Origin: Actinomycetota bacterium
GTDB taxonomy: Bacteria > Actinomycetota > Nitriliruptoria > Nitriliruptorales > Nitriliruptoraceae
DNA length: 64,000 bases
Direction of reading: 5' to 3'
Assembly: GCA_019347575.1 (NCBI GenBank)
Contig: JAHWKY010000003.1
Coordinates: forward strand, 147,073-211,072
In this document: one piece after another, positions 24,407 to 33,680 of the stretch
Layout: every line of letters starts with the position of its first letter
How positions within the stretch are numbered: the first letter of the stretch is position 1
Made by a program: the position numbers and the translations under genes
The notes under the pieces: generated by a model
Database searches by the model: none
What the model was told of the DNA's origin: nothing
The model's input: only the letters and a program-made list of their open reading frames with translations

Positions 24407-25390
24407 ATGGCTGAAGCGCCCGACCGCAACCTCGCGATGGAGCTGGTCCGCGTCACCGAAGCCGCCGCCCTCGCCGCCGCACGTTGGCAGGGCCGAGGCG
24501 ACAAGGAGTCGGGCGACCAGGCCGCCGTGGACGCGATGCGGCAGATCCTCGCCACCGTCGACATGGACGGTGTGGTCGTAATCGGTGAAGGCGAGAAGGA
24601 CGAGGCGCCGATGCTCTACAACGGCGAGGCGGTCGGCAGCGGAGCAACGCCGCAGACCGACGTCGCCGTGGATCCGATCGATGGCACCCGGCTCCTCGCC
24701 GAGGGTCGTCCGGGCTCACTCGCGGTCCTCGCGGTCGCCCCGCGCGGGACGATGTTCGACCCGGGCCCGTGCGTCTACATGGAGAAGATCGTCGTGGGAC
24801 CTTCGGCCGTCGGGGTCGTGGATCTGGATGCTCCACTCGGTGACAACCTCGCGGCGATCGCCAAGGCCAAGGGCACCGAGGTCCGAGACCTGACGGTGAT
24901 GATGCTGGATCGGGACCGGCACGAGGAGCACAAGCGCGCTATCCGCGACGCCGGTGCACGTCTGCAGCTCATCACCGACGGTGACGTCGCGGGGGCCATC
25001 CTTGCCGCGTGGGACGAGCGGCGCATCGACGTGCTGGTCGGGATCGGAGGTACGCCCGAGGGCGTCACCGCAGCCTGCGCCGTCAAGGCCCTCGGGGGCG
25101 AGATCCTCGGCCGACTGTGGCCGCGCGACGACGAGGAGCGTCGCGCCGCGCTGGAGGCGGGCAGGGACGTCGACCAGATCCTGACCACCGATGAGTTGGT
25201 CGGCTCCGACGACTGCTTCTTCGCGTGTACCGGCATCACCCCGGGGCAGCTCGTCGAGGGGGTGAGCTTCGACAACCGTGGGGCCATCACCGAGTCGCTG
25301 GTGATGCGCGGCAAGAGCGGCACGATCCGGGTCGTGCGTGCGCGCCACCGCCTCGAGAAGCTGCGCCAGTACGCCTCGATCGACTACTGA
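24407..25390 (+). CDS. glpX: Class II fructose-1,6-bisphosphatase
   Basis: A 327-residue GlpX. Metal and phosphate motifs are intact: VVVIGEGEKDEAPMLYNGE, VAVDPIDGTRLLAEG (lithium-sensitive phosphatase signature) and VLVGIGGTPEGVTAACAVKAL. It removes the 1-phosphate of fructose-1,6-bisphosphate in gluconeogenesis; actinobacteria typically depend on this type alone. Start at ATG 24407 after CGGAG; a TATTCT box lies at 24372-24377. Its end overlaps the convergent hydrolase gene by 7 nt. Confidence 0.95.
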   Translation: MAEAPDRNLAMELVRVTEAAALAAARWQGRGDKESGDQAAVDAMRQILATVDMDGVVVIGEGEKDEAPMLYNGEAVGSGATPQTDVAVDPIDGTRLLAEGRPGSLAVLAVAPRGTMFDPGPCVYMEKIVVGPSAVGVVDLDAPLGDNLAAIAKAKGTEVRDLTVMMLDRDRHEEHKRAIRDAGARLQLITDGDVAGAILAAWDERRIDVLVGIGGTPEGVTAACAVKALGGEILGRLWPRDDEERRAALEAGRDVDQILTTDELVGSDDCFFACTGITPGQLVEGVSFDNRGAITESLVMRGKSGTIRVVRARHRLEKLRQYASIDY

Positions 25391-26352
25391 GCGCTGCCGC
25401 GGTGGCCCAGGCGTCGCGCCGTGAAGTCGAGCAGCGCCTCGCGGATCTCGTCCGGGAACTCGATCAGCGCCCCGTGCGTGCCCCCCGGCAGCACGAGCAG
25501 TTCCGCGTCGGGGAGGTGTGAGAGGAACTCGTCGCCGATCTCGGGCGGTGTGAACGTGTCCTCGTCTCCCACGACCACGAGAACCGGGACCGCGACGTCG
25601 CCCAGCCACGGGTAGGCGTCGAAACGGTGCATGCCCTTGGCGATCTCGAGCATCACCACCGGATCGCCCCGCGAGAAGTGCTCGAAGTACAGCGACATGC
25701 CCTCCGCCGGGGTGTGCTCGCCCAGGGCACGGATGAGCCGTGCTCCGGGCATCGCGATCGGTAGCCGGACCGCTCGGGGGATCAGCTTCTGCAGTGGGCG
25801 CGGGATGAACCGGATCGCGTGGTAGGCGAAGGGGAACAGGTACACGCCCAGCTTGGAGCCGTAGAAGGTGTGCAGCGGCGAGGCGTAGGGGCCGGTGATG
25901 AGCGCCAGTGCGGCGACCTGGTCCGGGCGCTGTCGCCACACCTCGAGAGCGACCTGGCAACCCATGGAGTGCCCGATGACGGTCGCTCCCGTCACCTCCT
26001 CGGCGTCCATGACGGCGGCGACGTCGCCCGCGTGCTTCTCGATCGTGTAGTCCTCCGCGCGCACGTCGCGGCCAGCGAACCCCGGGTCACGCGGGTAGGA
26101 CGACGCCCCGACACCTCGGTAGTTAAGGACGGCTACGCGGTAGCGGTCGAGGAGCGGCGGGATGAGGTAGCCCCAGAAGTTGTCCGGACACATGAAGCCG
26201 GCACAGAGCACCAGCCACGGGGCGTCCTCGGCCCCGATGACCGTGTACCGGATCCACGCCCCGTCGCCTGCTCGGACCTCGCGGTCCTTGGGCCAGACGT
26301 GCCCGCCGCGGTCCTCCGGCCACGGTGGACCGATCGTCTCCGTCGCTGCCAC
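25384..26352 (-). CDS. Alpha/beta hydrolase
   Basis: A 322-residue alpha/beta hydrolase. The nucleophile elbow is GHSMG in ATVIGHSMGCQVALE, the acid is in VVGDEDTFTPP and the histidine in PGGTHGALIEFP. An inserted helical cap is rich in aromatic and proline residues (FYGSKLGVYLFPFAYHAIRF), suggesting a hydrophobic substrate or membrane contact. LVLCAGFMCPDNFWGYL near residue 50 is the oxyanion strand. The start is GTG 26352. The gene stands alone, convergent with glpX and divergent from a membrane protein. Confidence 0.85.
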   Translation of the reverse strand: MAATETIGPPWPEDRGGHVWPKDREVRAGDGAWIRYTVIGAEDAPWLVLCAGFMCPDNFWGYLIPPLLDRYRVAVLNYRGVGASSYPRDPGFAGRDVRAEDYTIEKHAGDVAAVMDAEEVTGATVIGHSMGCQVALEVWRQRPDQVAALALITGPYASPLHTFYGSKLGVYLFPFAYHAIRFIPRPLQKLIPRAVRLPIAMPGARLIRALGEHTPAEGMSLYFEHFSRGDPVVMLEIAKGMHRFDAYPWLGDVAVPVLVVVGDEDTFTPPEIGDEFLSHLPDAELLVLPGGTHGALIEFPDEIREALLDFTARRLGHRGSAQ

Positions 26353-26384
26353 ACCCGCCTCCCGCTGGCGAGCGATACTACGCC

Positions 26385-26885
26385 GTGTCCTCCTTCCGTC
26401 TCCTGCTCAGCATGCGGTGGCTCACCGCGGGGCTGGCGGTCGGCATCGGCGTCAGCGTCTCGTCAGGGATCGTCGCCGCGCTCGCTGACGACGTGGGGCG
26501 CGGCACGACCGCCGCGGTCGTCGTGATGCCGACCCTCCTCGGCGCTCTCGTCGGACTCGCCACGGGAAGCTTCGTGCGTCTGGGCGTCAGTGGGGCGCCG
26601 TTCGCGATCACGGCAGCTGTTTCTGCGGTGTTCCTCGGCCCACTCGTGCCGCTCGGCGCGGTGCCCATCCTGGTCGGGACGGGTGCGCTCGCCGTCGGAG
26701 AACGCACCTGGGTCCGGGTGATCGCGGGGCTCGCGATCGCGCTCGCGGTGGCGCTGGTCGTGGGTGTCCCCATCGTCGCGGCGGTCCGTGACGCCGACGG
26801 GCCGGTCGCGCTCGGGGCGGTCGCCGCGGTGGCCTGCGGGCTAGGCGCTGGCCTGGCAGCCCTGCGGCTCGTGCACCCCCGATGA
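26385..26885 (+). CDS. Integral membrane protein, unknown function
   Basis: A 166-residue protein of about five hydrophobic segments rich in Ala, Gly and Val ([56 protein letters not shown]) with no recognised motif. The likely start is GTG 26385, close behind GATACT (26374-26379), which again suggests a short or absent leader. A GC-rich hairpin overlaps its stop codon. It precedes pstB, but by 85 nt with a separate promoter-like TACCCT. Confidence 0.55.
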   Translation: MSSFRLLLSMRWLTAGLAVGIGVSVSSGIVAALADDVGRGTTAAVVVMPTLLGALVGLATGSFVRLGVSGAPFAITAAVSAVFLGPLVPLGAVPILVGTGALAVGERTWVRVIAGLAIALAVALVVGVPIVAAVRDADGPVALGAVAAVACGLGAGLAALRLVHPR

Positions 26886-26904
26886 GGGGCATCGAACACC
26901 CCTC
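26884..26904 (+). terminator. Small GC hairpin at the stop of the membrane-protein gene
   Basis: GAGGGG (26884-26889) and CCCCTC (26899-26904) flank a 9-nt loop; the stop TGA is at 26883-26885. A short stem, so termination is probable rather than certain. Confidence 0.4.
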
Positions 26905-26970
26905 GGGTTGTCGAGCGCACCTCGTGTCGGTGACTACCCTCAGCGCCCACGAGCGACATGGGCGAGGTGG

Positions 26971-27795
26971 ATGAGCACTGAGACGCAGGTCGAGGCCGAT
27001 CGCTCGACGCCGATCGACGACCCCGTCCTGCAACTGCGGGGAGTCGGGGTCAGCTACGGCAGCTTCACAGCGGTCCGTGACATCTCGTTCGACGTGGCGG
27101 TGAACGAGATCACCGCCATCATCGGACCATCGGGGTGCGGCAAGTCGACGCTCCTGCGGACCCTGAACCGGATGAACGATCTGATCAAGAGCGCGTCCGT
27201 TCACGGCAGCATCCGCTACCACGGCCAGGACATCTACGCCCCCGACGTCGATCCCGTGGAGGTTCGACGTCGCATCGGGATGGTGTTCCAGAAGCCCAAC
27301 CCGTTCCCGAAGAGCATCTACGACAACGTGGCCTACGGTCCGCGGCTGCTCGGCGATGACGACGACCTCGATGCGACTGTCGAGCAGGCGCTGCGGCAGG
27401 CTGCGCTGTGGGACGAGGTCAAGGACAACCTCTCCACCAGCGGCCTGTCCCTCTCCGGTGGTCAGCAGCAGCGGCTGTGCATCGCACGCACCATCGCAGT
27501 CCGCCCGGACGTGATCCTGATGGACGAGCCGTGCTCATCCCTCGATCCGATCGCCACGCTCAAGATCGAGGATCTGATGCGGGAACTGCGTGACGAGTAC
27601 ACGATCGTGATCGTCACCCACAACATGCAACAAGCCGCGCGTGTCTCGGACTGGACCGCGTTCCTCACGGTGAACGTCGATGATCACCGGGGTGAGCGGA
27701 CGGGAGAGCTCGTCGAGTTCGATCGCACCGAGACCATCTTCACGCAGGCGTCAGACCCGCGCACCGAGGCGTACATCACCGGCCGGTTCGGCTGA
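26971..27795 (+). CDS. pstB: Phosphate ABC transporter ATP-binding protein PstB
   Basis: A 274-residue PstB: Walker [22 protein letters not shown], the PstB-specific [21 protein letters not shown], signature [17 protein letters not shown], Walker [14 protein letters not shown] and [13 protein letters not shown]. It powers high-affinity phosphate import with PstA and PstC. ATG 26971 follows GCGAGGTGG. The gene comes first, before pstSCA, instead of last as in most pst operons. A PHO box lies between pstB and pstS, so pstB may be transcribed from a weaker or constitutive promoter (TACCCT at 26934-26939) in addition. Confidence 0.96.
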   Translation: MSTETQVEADRSTPIDDPVLQLRGVGVSYGSFTAVRDISFDVAVNEITAIIGPSGCGKSTLLRTLNRMNDLIKSASVHGSIRYHGQDIYAPDVDPVEVRRRIGMVFQKPNPFPKSIYDNVAYGPRLLGDDDDLDATVEQALRQAALWDEVKDNLSTSGLSLSGGQQQRLCIARTIAVRPDVILMDEPCSSLDPIATLKIEDLMRELRDEYTIVIVTHNMQQAARVSDWTAFLTVNVDDHRGERTGELVEFDRTETIFTQASDPRTEAYITGRFG

Positions 27796-27812
27796 CAGCG
27801 ACGCCGCCCACC

Positions 27813-27845
27813 GTTCGTCGCACGTTCACCGTCCGTTCACCTGGT
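27813..27845 (+). promoter_or_regulatory. PHO box upstream of pstS
   Basis: GTTCACCGTCC (27824-27834) and GTTCACCTGGT (27835-27845) are adjacent 11-nt direct repeats matching the Streptomyces PhoP half-site GTTCACCnnnn. GTTCGTCGCAC (27813-27823) is a weaker third unit in register. They lie 102 nt before the pstS start, the expected place for activation by the PhoP-type regulator encoded 3.8 kb downstream. Confidence 0.75.
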
Positions 27846-27946
27846 CGTAAGTGCACACTCGGTTGCGACTCGTAGCGTCCCCCTCGTCTACGACGGCGGT
27901 CGCAGGACCGCGCCGCCGGCGGAACCGGACCAGAGGAACGACGCCC

Positions 27947-29017
27947 ATGGGCACTCAAGCTCGAGCACGGACCGGCATCGGGATCGTCCTGACCGCGGCC
28001 CTCCTCCTGAGCGGCTGTGGCGGTGGCGGCGACAGCGGCGGAGACGACGGCTCCTCCGCGGGGATCGTGATCCGTGGTTCCTCGACGGTGGAACCCATCA
28101 GCTCCCGGATCGCCGAGCTGTTCCAGGACGAGGGCTCCGGGGTCCCCATCTCGGTCGGCATCGACGGTACCGGCAAGGGCTTCAGCGACTTCTTCTGCAC
28201 CGGCGAGGCGGACATCGCCGACGCGTCACGTCCGATGAAGGCATCGGAGTACACCGACGTCTGCGAACCCAACGGGGTCACCGACATCATCGAGCTCGTG
28301 ATCGGCATCGATGGGATCGCCGCGCTGACGTCGCCGGAGACCGAGGATGTCGGTGAGTGCCTGTCGTTCAGCGACATCTACGGCCTGGTCGGGCCCGAGT
28401 CGACTGGTTTCTCCAACTGGCAGGACGCGAACCCGATCGTCGAGGAGCTCGGAGGTGGGGTCGCTGCACCCTTCCCCGACCTGGCGTTGACCACGTTCGG
28501 CCCCGGGACCGAATCGGGCACGTTCGACAGCTTCCTCGAGATCGCGCTCGAGCCCGCCGCCGAGCAGCGCGCCGAGGCCGAGGCCATCGACGCCACACAG
28601 GCCGAGACCCCGATCCGTGATGACTGGACCGGCAGTGCCAACGACGACGTCATCATCGAGACCCTCGGTGGGACGCCTGGATCCTTCGGGTGGGTCGGTT
28701 ACGCGTTCTTCTCGAGCAATCAGGAGAGGGTGAAGGCGTTCCAGATCGACGGTGGTGACGGCACCTGCGTCACCCCAACCGAGGAGACGATCCAGGACGG
28801 CAGCTACCCACTCTCGCGGCCGCTCTTCATCTACGTCAACGCCGATAAGCTCGAGACCAGCCCTGCACTCGTCGACTTCGTCGACTTCTACCTCAGCGAG
28901 ACCGGTCAGCGCGCCGTGGCCGACGTCGGCTACGTCAACGTCGCGGACGAGACCTGGCAGGAGACCTTGGATCGGTGGAACGAGCGGACCCTGATCGATC
29001 CCAGCGAGCTGGCGTGA
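27947..29017 (+). CDS. pstS: Phosphate-binding lipoprotein PstS
   Basis: A 356-residue PstS. The signal peptide ends in a lipobox LLSGC (Cys24), followed by a Gly/Asp/Ser-rich linker; IRGSSTVEPISSRIAELF and GPGTESGTFDSF are the phosphate-contact loops. It captures phosphate outside the membrane for PstCAB. The ATG follows AGAGGA at 27932-27937. Its stop overlaps the GTG of pstC. Two cysteine pairs (FFCTGE, DVCEPN, GECLSF, GTCVTP) suggest disulfides. Confidence 0.94.
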   Translation: MGTQARARTGIGIVLTAALLLSGCGGGGDSGGDDGSSAGIVIRGSSTVEPISSRIAELFQDEGSGVPISVGIDGTGKGFSDFFCTGEADIADASRPMKASEYTDVCEPNGVTDIIELVIGIDGIAALTSPETEDVGECLSFSDIYGLVGPESTGFSNWQDANPIVEELGGGVAAPFPDLALTTFGPGTESGTFDSFLEIALEPAAEQRAEAEAIDATQAETPIRDDWTGSANDDVIIETLGGTPGSFGWVGYAFFSSNQERVKAFQIDGGDGTCVTPTEETIQDGSYPLSRPLFIYVNADKLETSPALVDFVDFYLSETGQRAVADVGYVNVADETWQETLDRWNERTLIDPSELA

Positions 29018-29931
29018 TCGACGCGGTCCCGAGCCTCACTGGGAACCCGGGCCGCCGACGCCGGGAGCGTCGCGTCTCACGCATCCTGGCGGTCGCGGCG
29101 ATCACGTCGATCGTCATCAGCGTGCTCATCGTCGTCAGTCTGATCGGGCAGGCGGTGAGCTTCATCACCAGCATCGACCTCAGCTCGTTGTGGGACCTGG
29201 GCTGGTTCCCCCAGCGGAACAAGTTCGACCTGAGGACGATCATCGTCGCCTCCGTCATCATCTCCGGTGTGGCCATCCTCGTCGCCGGACCGCTGGGGCT
29301 CGGCGCCGCCGTCTACCTGTCCGAGTACGCCCCGTCGCGGGTGCGTCGGATCCTCAAGCCCATCCTCGAGGTACTGGCATCGATCCCCTCGGTCGTCGTG
29401 GGTTTCTTCGCGCTCACCTTCATCAACCCGGTGATCGTGCAGTCCTTCTTCACGGATGCCGGCACCCACACGATGCTGGCCGCCGGGATCGGTGTGGGCG
29501 TGCTGGTCACGCCGTTGATGGCGTCGATCGCGGAGGACGCGCTGCGGGCTGTGCCCGACTCGCTGCGGGAGGCGTCCGCGGGGCTCGGGGCACGGAAGCG
29601 CACGACGGTCCTGAGGGTCGTGCTCCCCGCCGCTCTGTCGGGCGTCGTCGCGGCGGCGATCATCTCGGTCTCACGCGCCATCGGCGAAACGATGGTCGTG
29701 ACGATCGCGGGAGGGGCGACCGGGTCCGCGCTGTTCGAGGCGAACCCGCTCGAGCCCGGACTCACGATGACCGCTGCGATCGCCAACCTCGCGCTGGGGT
29801 CGGACAACCCCGCCATCGGTGATCCCTTCGCGAGCCTGTACTTCGTCGGGATCGTCCTCTTCATCTTCACGCTCGGTCTGAACATCCTGGGCGACCGCAT
29901 CGTTCGGCGCTATCGGAGGGTCTACGCCTGA
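29014..29931 (+). CDS. pstC: Phosphate ABC transporter permease PstC
   Basis: A 305-residue permease with six hydrophobic segments. The BPD_transp_1 loop reads EDALRAVPDSLREASAGLGARKRTTVLRVVLP (EAA motif), and EVLASIPSVVVGFFAL and SRAIGETMVVTIAGG are typical PstC helices. It starts at GTG 29014, sharing GTGA with the pstS stop, and its own TGA shares an A with the pstA ATG. Chosen over an upstream frame that lies inside pstS. Confidence 0.95.
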   Translation: MIDAVPSLTGNPGRRRRERRVSRILAVAAITSIVISVLIVVSLIGQAVSFITSIDLSSLWDLGWFPQRNKFDLRTIIVASVIISGVAILVAGPLGLGAAVYLSEYAPSRVRRILKPILEVLASIPSVVVGFFALTFINPVIVQSFFTDAGTHTMLAAGIGVGVLVTPLMASIAEDALRAVPDSLREASAGLGARKRTTVLRVVLPAALSGVVAAAIISVSRAIGETMVVTIAGGATGSALFEANPLEPGLTMTAAIANLALGSDNPAIGDPFASLYFVGIVLFIFTLGLNILGDRIVRRYRRVYA

Positions 29932-30884
29932 TGGCTGCGAGCGAGCCCCTCGCCCGTCCCTTGACCGGATCCGGCGTGGCAGCGCGTCGTGCGAGGGTCG
30001 GCGAGCACGCCTTCCAGGCGCTGTGCCTTCTCGCGCTCCTGTCCGGTCTCGCGGTCCTGATCGCACTCATGGTCGAGATCGTCCAGGGTGCGGCTTCGGT
30101 GATCAGCGAGCGCCTCGGCTCGTTCATCAGCAGCGGCCTGTCCACCTTCCCGGAGCGAGCTGGGGTGTGGCAGGGGATCGTCGGGTCGGTCCAGATCGCG
30201 GTTATCACCATCGCGGCCGCGTTCCCCGTCGGGATCGCGACCGCCATCTACATCGAGGAGTACGCCACCGACAACCGGCTGACGCGTCTGCTGGACATCA
30301 ACATCCGTAACCTCGCCGGAGTCCCCTCGATCGTCTACGGGTTGCTCGGTTTCGCGATCTTCACGCGCTTCCTGGGACCGCGGGACCTCGGAGGCGTCGT
30401 GAACCTGACCGGCGGCGGGACGGCGCTCTCCGGAGGGCTGACGCTGGCCATCCTGGTCCTGCCCATCGTCATCATCACGTCGGCAGAGGCCGTCCGGGCG
30501 GTCCCGCGCTCGCTCCGCGAGGCGGGGTACGGACTCGGAGCGACCCGGTGGGACGTGACCAAGAGCCTCGTCCTGCCCAACGCGGCGCCGGGCATCCTCA
30601 CCGGCACGATCCTCGCGTTGTCCCGAGCCATCGGGGAGACGGCGCCCCTCCTGGTGGTCGTCGGCGGTCTGGGGTTCCTCTCGACGGGCGGGGCGGGCTT
30701 CGTCGAGTCGTTCCGTGAGCCCTTCACGGCTCTCCCCGTCGTCGTCTTCAACTGGTCGAGGTTGCCGCAGGCCGAGTACCGGGAAGCACTCGCACCCGCG
30801 GCGATCCTGGTCCTGCTCGCGTTCACGCTCACGCTGAACGCGTTCGCGATCTACCTGCGCAACCGCTACGACCCGGACCGGTGA
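29931..30884 (+). CDS. pstA: Phosphate ABC transporter permease PstA
   Basis: A 317-residue permease with six membrane segments; AVRAVPRSLREAGYGLGATRWDVTKSLVLP is the EAA loop and NLAGVPSIVYGLLGFAIF and LSRAIGETAPLLVV are PstA-like. It pairs with PstC as the translocation channel. The ATG overlaps the pstC stop by 1 nt. It converges on phoU with only 3 nt between the two stops, leaving no room for a hairpin. Confidence 0.95.
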   Translation: MAASEPLARPLTGSGVAARRARVGEHAFQALCLLALLSGLAVLIALMVEIVQGAASVISERLGSFISSGLSTFPERAGVWQGIVGSVQIAVITIAAAFPVGIATAIYIEEYATDNRLTRLLDINIRNLAGVPSIVYGLLGFAIFTRFLGPRDLGGVVNLTGGGTALSGGLTLAILVLPIVIITSAEAVRAVPRSLREAGYGLGATRWDVTKSLVLPNAAPGILTGTILALSRAIGETAPLLVVVGGLGFLSTGGAGFVESFREPFTALPVVVFNWSRLPQAEYREALAPAAILVLLAFTLTLNAFAIYLRNRYDPDR

Positions 30885-30887
30885 GCG

Positions 30888-31568
30888 TTAGCTGCGTGAT
30901 CGGGTGGGGGCGTTGGACGACAGCTCCACGAGTTCGCCCGTGACGGCGAAGATCGTCTGTTCCCCGATGTCCACGGCGTGGTCGGCGTACCGCTCGAGCT
31001 GGCGTGCGACCAGGATCATGTGCGTTGCCCACTCGAGTCGCAGCTCGTCCTGGGCGGCCAGCCGGATGAGGCGATGGAACAGGCCGATGTTGAGGCGGTC
31101 GACAGGATCGTCCATCTCCGGCAGACGGCGGGCGAGTTCGACATCCTTGCGCGCGTACGAGCGGACCGCCGCGGACGCGACTTGGCGCGCGGCGGCGCCC
31201 ATCTCCTGGAGCTGCTGGGCGATGTCGGGGTCGTCGACGAGCTCCGCCGACAGCAGGACGGCCTTGGCGATGCTGGTCGCGTAGTCACCGAGCCGCTCGA
31301 GGTGGATGTTCACGTGGAGCATGGAGGACACGAGCCGCAGGTCGCTGGCCACGGGCGCCTGGAGCGCCATCACACGGATGACACCGGCGTTCACGGCCTC
31401 GTACCGTTCGTCGACCTCGCGGTCCCGGAGACGCGTGGCCTCGGCGAGTTCGGTGTCGTTGGCGATCAGGGCGTTGGTCGCAGCCTCGAGCATCTCGTTC
31501 GAGATGTCGCCCATCTCGATCAGGGTGTCGAGGAGCGTGTCGAGCTCCTGCTGGTACGCGTCCCTCAC
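30888..31568 (-). CDS. phoU: Phosphate signalling protein PhoU
   Basis: A 226-residue PhoU of two three-helix bundles. The repeated metal-site motifs are ERLGDYATSIAKAVLL (first half) and ERYADHAVDIGEQTIF (second half), matching E(R)xxDxxxx. PhoU links Pst transport activity to the PhoR-type kinase and represses the regulon when phosphate is plentiful. Its GTG follows GGAGGTGA. It is divergent from the response regulator and convergent with pstA, so its control is separate from the pst operon. Confidence 0.95.
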   Translation of the reverse strand: MRDAYQQELDTLLDTLIEMGDISNEMLEAATNALIANDTELAEATRLRDREVDERYEAVNAGVIRVMALQAPVASDLRLVSSMLHVNIHLERLGDYATSIAKAVLLSAELVDDPDIAQQLQEMGAAARQVASAAVRSYARKDVELARRLPEMDDPVDRLNIGLFHRLIRLAAQDELRLEWATHMILVARQLERYADHAVDIGEQTIFAVTGELVELSSNAPTRSRS

Positions 31569-31608
31569 GGCTCACCTCCGGCGCGCGAGGCTACTTCCCC
31601 ACGAGCGC

Positions 31609-31614
31609 TAGGCT
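31609..31614 (+). promoter_or_regulatory. -10 element TAGGCT, leaderless type
   Basis: TAGGCT ends 6 nt before the ATG at 31621 of the response regulator; no ribosome site lies between. Confidence 0.5.
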
Positions 31615-31620
31615 GAGGAT

Positions 31621-32310
31621 ATGCCCAAGGTGCTCCTGGTCGAGGACGGAACCTCGATCGCTCAAGGGCTCAGCGTGACGCTCGAGTCCGAGGGCTTCAC
31701 CGTCACCTGGGTCAAGGACGGTCGCGACGCGGTGCCGACCTGGGAACGGGTCCGGCCGGACGTCGTCCTCCTCGACCTCATGCTCCCCGAGGTGTCGGGC
31801 ACCGAGGTCTGTCGACAGCTCCGTCGGCGCAGCCGGGTTCCGATCATCATGGTCACGGCCCGTGATAGCGAGGTCGATCGCGTCGTCGGTCTCGAACTGG
31901 GCGCGGACGACTACGTGATCAAGCCCTTCTCCAGCCGTGAACTGGTCGCGCGCATCCGGGCGGTTCTCCGTCGCAGCGGCGAACAGGTCGGCGTGGACGT
32001 CGACGCTCCGTCCGAGGCGGCAGGTGTCCGGGTGGACCGTGCGCGTCACGAGGTACTGGTGGACGGTGCAGCGGTGGAGCTGCCACCCAAGGAGTTCGAT
32101 CTCCTCGCGCTGCTGGTGGACAACGCCGGCCGGGTGCTGACGCGCGACCAGCTCATCGACAGCGTGTGGGGTTCCGACTACGTGGGCGACACGAAGACGC
32201 TCGACGTGCACATCCGTCGCCTGCGCACGCGTGTGGAAGCGGATCCCCACGAGCCCAGCCGCATCCTGACGGTGCGCGGTGTCGGCTACCGCTTCGCCGA
32301 CGACAGGTAG
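31621..32310 (+). CDS. OmpR/PhoP-family response regulator of the phosphate regulon
   Basis: A 229-residue regulator: receiver domain (1-118) with VEDG, phosphoacceptor Asp52 in VVLLDLMLPEVSG, MVTARDSE and Lys in DDYVIKPFSSRE; then a winged helix (about 130-226) with LPPKEFDLLALLVDNAGRVL and KTLDVHIRRLRTRVE. Its position beside phoU, pst and a sensor kinase identifies it as the PhoP (RegX3) type that binds PHO boxes such as the one at 27813-27845. The start is leaderless: ATG 6 nt after TAGGCT. Confidence 0.9.
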   Translation: MPKVLLVEDGTSIAQGLSVTLESEGFTVTWVKDGRDAVPTWERVRPDVVLLDLMLPEVSGTEVCRQLRRRSRVPIIMVTARDSEVDRVVGLELGADDYVIKPFSSRELVARIRAVLRRSGEQVGVDVDAPSEAAGVRVDRARHEVLVDGAAVELPPKEFDLLALLVDNAGRVLTRDQLIDSVWGSDYVGDTKTLDVHIRRLRTRVEADPHEPSRILTVRGVGYRFADDR

Positions 32311-32330
32311 GTCAGGCCACGGTTCCCGCG

Positions 32331-33569
32331 TTGCTCGTCCTCTCGGCGTTGGCGATCGTCGCCGTCATCTGGCTGGCGGTGCGCTCGCACGAACGGGCGA
32401 GGAGGATCATCGAGCTCGTCAACCCAGCGCTCGACGGAGACGCCTCGACGGCGTCCTTGGGTGGCCGAGGAGTGTGGCGGGAGGTCGGCACGAGCATCGC
32501 TGCCATCGTTTCCAGCCACGAGCAGCTCGCTCAGGAGCTGCAACGACAACAGCCGTGGCGGCGCCAACTCGTCGACGCGATCACCCTCCCGGCGCTGCTG
32601 TTCGACGAGGACGGTTACCTGCTCGCAGCCAACGACGCTTCCGCACGCAGCTTCGGTGCGACCGATGCGGGGCGTCTGACCGCGCTTCAGGCGCTCGGCA
32701 GCACCGCGCTCGCGGACGCGGTCGCGCTCGCGCGCGAGAGCCAGCGACCGGTCGAACTCGACGCGCGCGTGGCGGACGATCGTGAGGTCTTCGGCGTGGC
32801 TTCCCCGGTCGGCGACGAGACGCTGTTGATCGTGTCCGATCGCACCGCGCAGCGGCGGCTGAGCGAGGTACGCCGTGACTTCGTCGTCAACGCGTCCCAC
32901 GAGCTCAAGAGTCCCGTCGCGGGCATCCAGGCCCTGAGCGATGCGTTGCGCCTCACCGTCGACCGCGACCCCGAGCGAGCTCGGGAGTTGAGCGAACGGC
33001 TGAGCGATGAAGCGGAGCGGCTGAGCGGTCTCGTGCATGACTTGCTCGATCTCCGACGCCTCGAGTCGGATCGCGGAGGTGACACCACGCCCGTCGATCT
33101 GGTGGCGATCATCGACGATCGCATCGAACGGGTCCGTGCGATGGCGGACGCCCGCAACATCACGGTCGAGACCGAGGTTCCCGAGCACGCGGTGGTGGGC
33201 GGGGTCGAGGAGGACCTGCGTATCGCCATCGGGAACCTGCTCGACAACGCGGTCCAGTACAACCACGACGGGGGACACGTGCTCGTCACGCTGGAACGGG
33301 AGGGACCGGGCTACCGCCTACGGCTCCAGGACACCGGGATCGGCATCCCCAAGCATGACCTCGAGCGTATCTTCGAGCGTTTCTACCGCGTCGACGTCGC
33401 CCGTTCCCGCGCGACGGGTGGCACCGGCCTGGGTCTGTCGCTGGTCCGACACGCGGTCGAGCGCCAGGGCGGCCGGATCACCGTCGAGAGTCTGCTCGGC
33501 GAGGGCACGACCATCACCGTGACCCTCCCGGTGGCGCCCCGGGACGGGGCGAGGGCCGGCGGGAGGTGA
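32331..33569 (+). CDS. Sensor histidine kinase, PhoR/SenX3 type
   Basis: A 412-residue kinase: one N-terminal membrane helix (VPALLVLSALAIVAVIWLAV), a PAS-like sensor (about 80-175; DAITLPALLFDEDGYLLAANDA), HisKA with His190 in VVNASHELKSPVAGI, and the ATPase boxes NLLDNAVQYN, DTGIGIPKHDLERIFERFYR and GGTGLGLSLVRH. There is no extracytoplasmic loop, as expected for PhoR/SenX3, which sense through PstB and PhoU. TTG 32331 is the first usable start after the regulator stop. The gene ends inside a perfect 12-bp hairpin. Confidence 0.88.
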   Translation: MLVLSALAIVAVIWLAVRSHERARRIIELVNPALDGDASTASLGGRGVWREVGTSIAAIVSSHEQLAQELQRQQPWRRQLVDAITLPALLFDEDGYLLAANDASARSFGATDAGRLTALQALGSTALADAVALARESQRPVELDARVADDREVFGVASPVGDETLLIVSDRTAQRRLSEVRRDFVVNASHELKSPVAGIQALSDALRLTVDRDPERARELSERLSDEAERLSGLVHDLLDLRRLESDRGGDTTPVDLVAIIDDRIERVRAMADARNITVETEVPEHAVVGGVEEDLRIAIGNLLDNAVQYNHDGGHVLVTLEREGPGYRLRLQDTGIGIPKHDLERIFERFYRVDVARSRATGGTGLGLSLVRHAVERQGGRITVESLLGEGTTITVTLPVAPRDGARAGGR

Positions 33570-33582
33570 GCGCCGGCCCTCG
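33550..33582 (+). terminator. Perfect 12-bp hairpin ending the phoP/phoR-type pair
   Basis: CGAGGGCCGGCG (33550-33561) pairs exactly with CGCCGGCCCTCG (33571-33582); the 9-nt loop holds the TGA stop (33567-33569). There is no U-tract. The left arm is coding. Confidence 0.75.
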
Positions 33583-33668
33583 ACGTGGGAAACGGCACCA
33601 CTCCGAGCGTGTCGCTCGCCCACCCCTGTGCGTGAGCCGCTCTTGAGGGCGGCGTGGTCCCCCGACGG

Positions 33669-33674
33669 TAGGCT
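33669..33674 (+). promoter_or_regulatory. -10 element TAGGCT, leaderless type
   Basis: TAGGCT ends 6 nt before the ATG at 33681 of nth. The box and spacing are identical to those of the response regulator at 31609. Confidence 0.5.
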
Positions 33675-33680
33675 GCGTCC

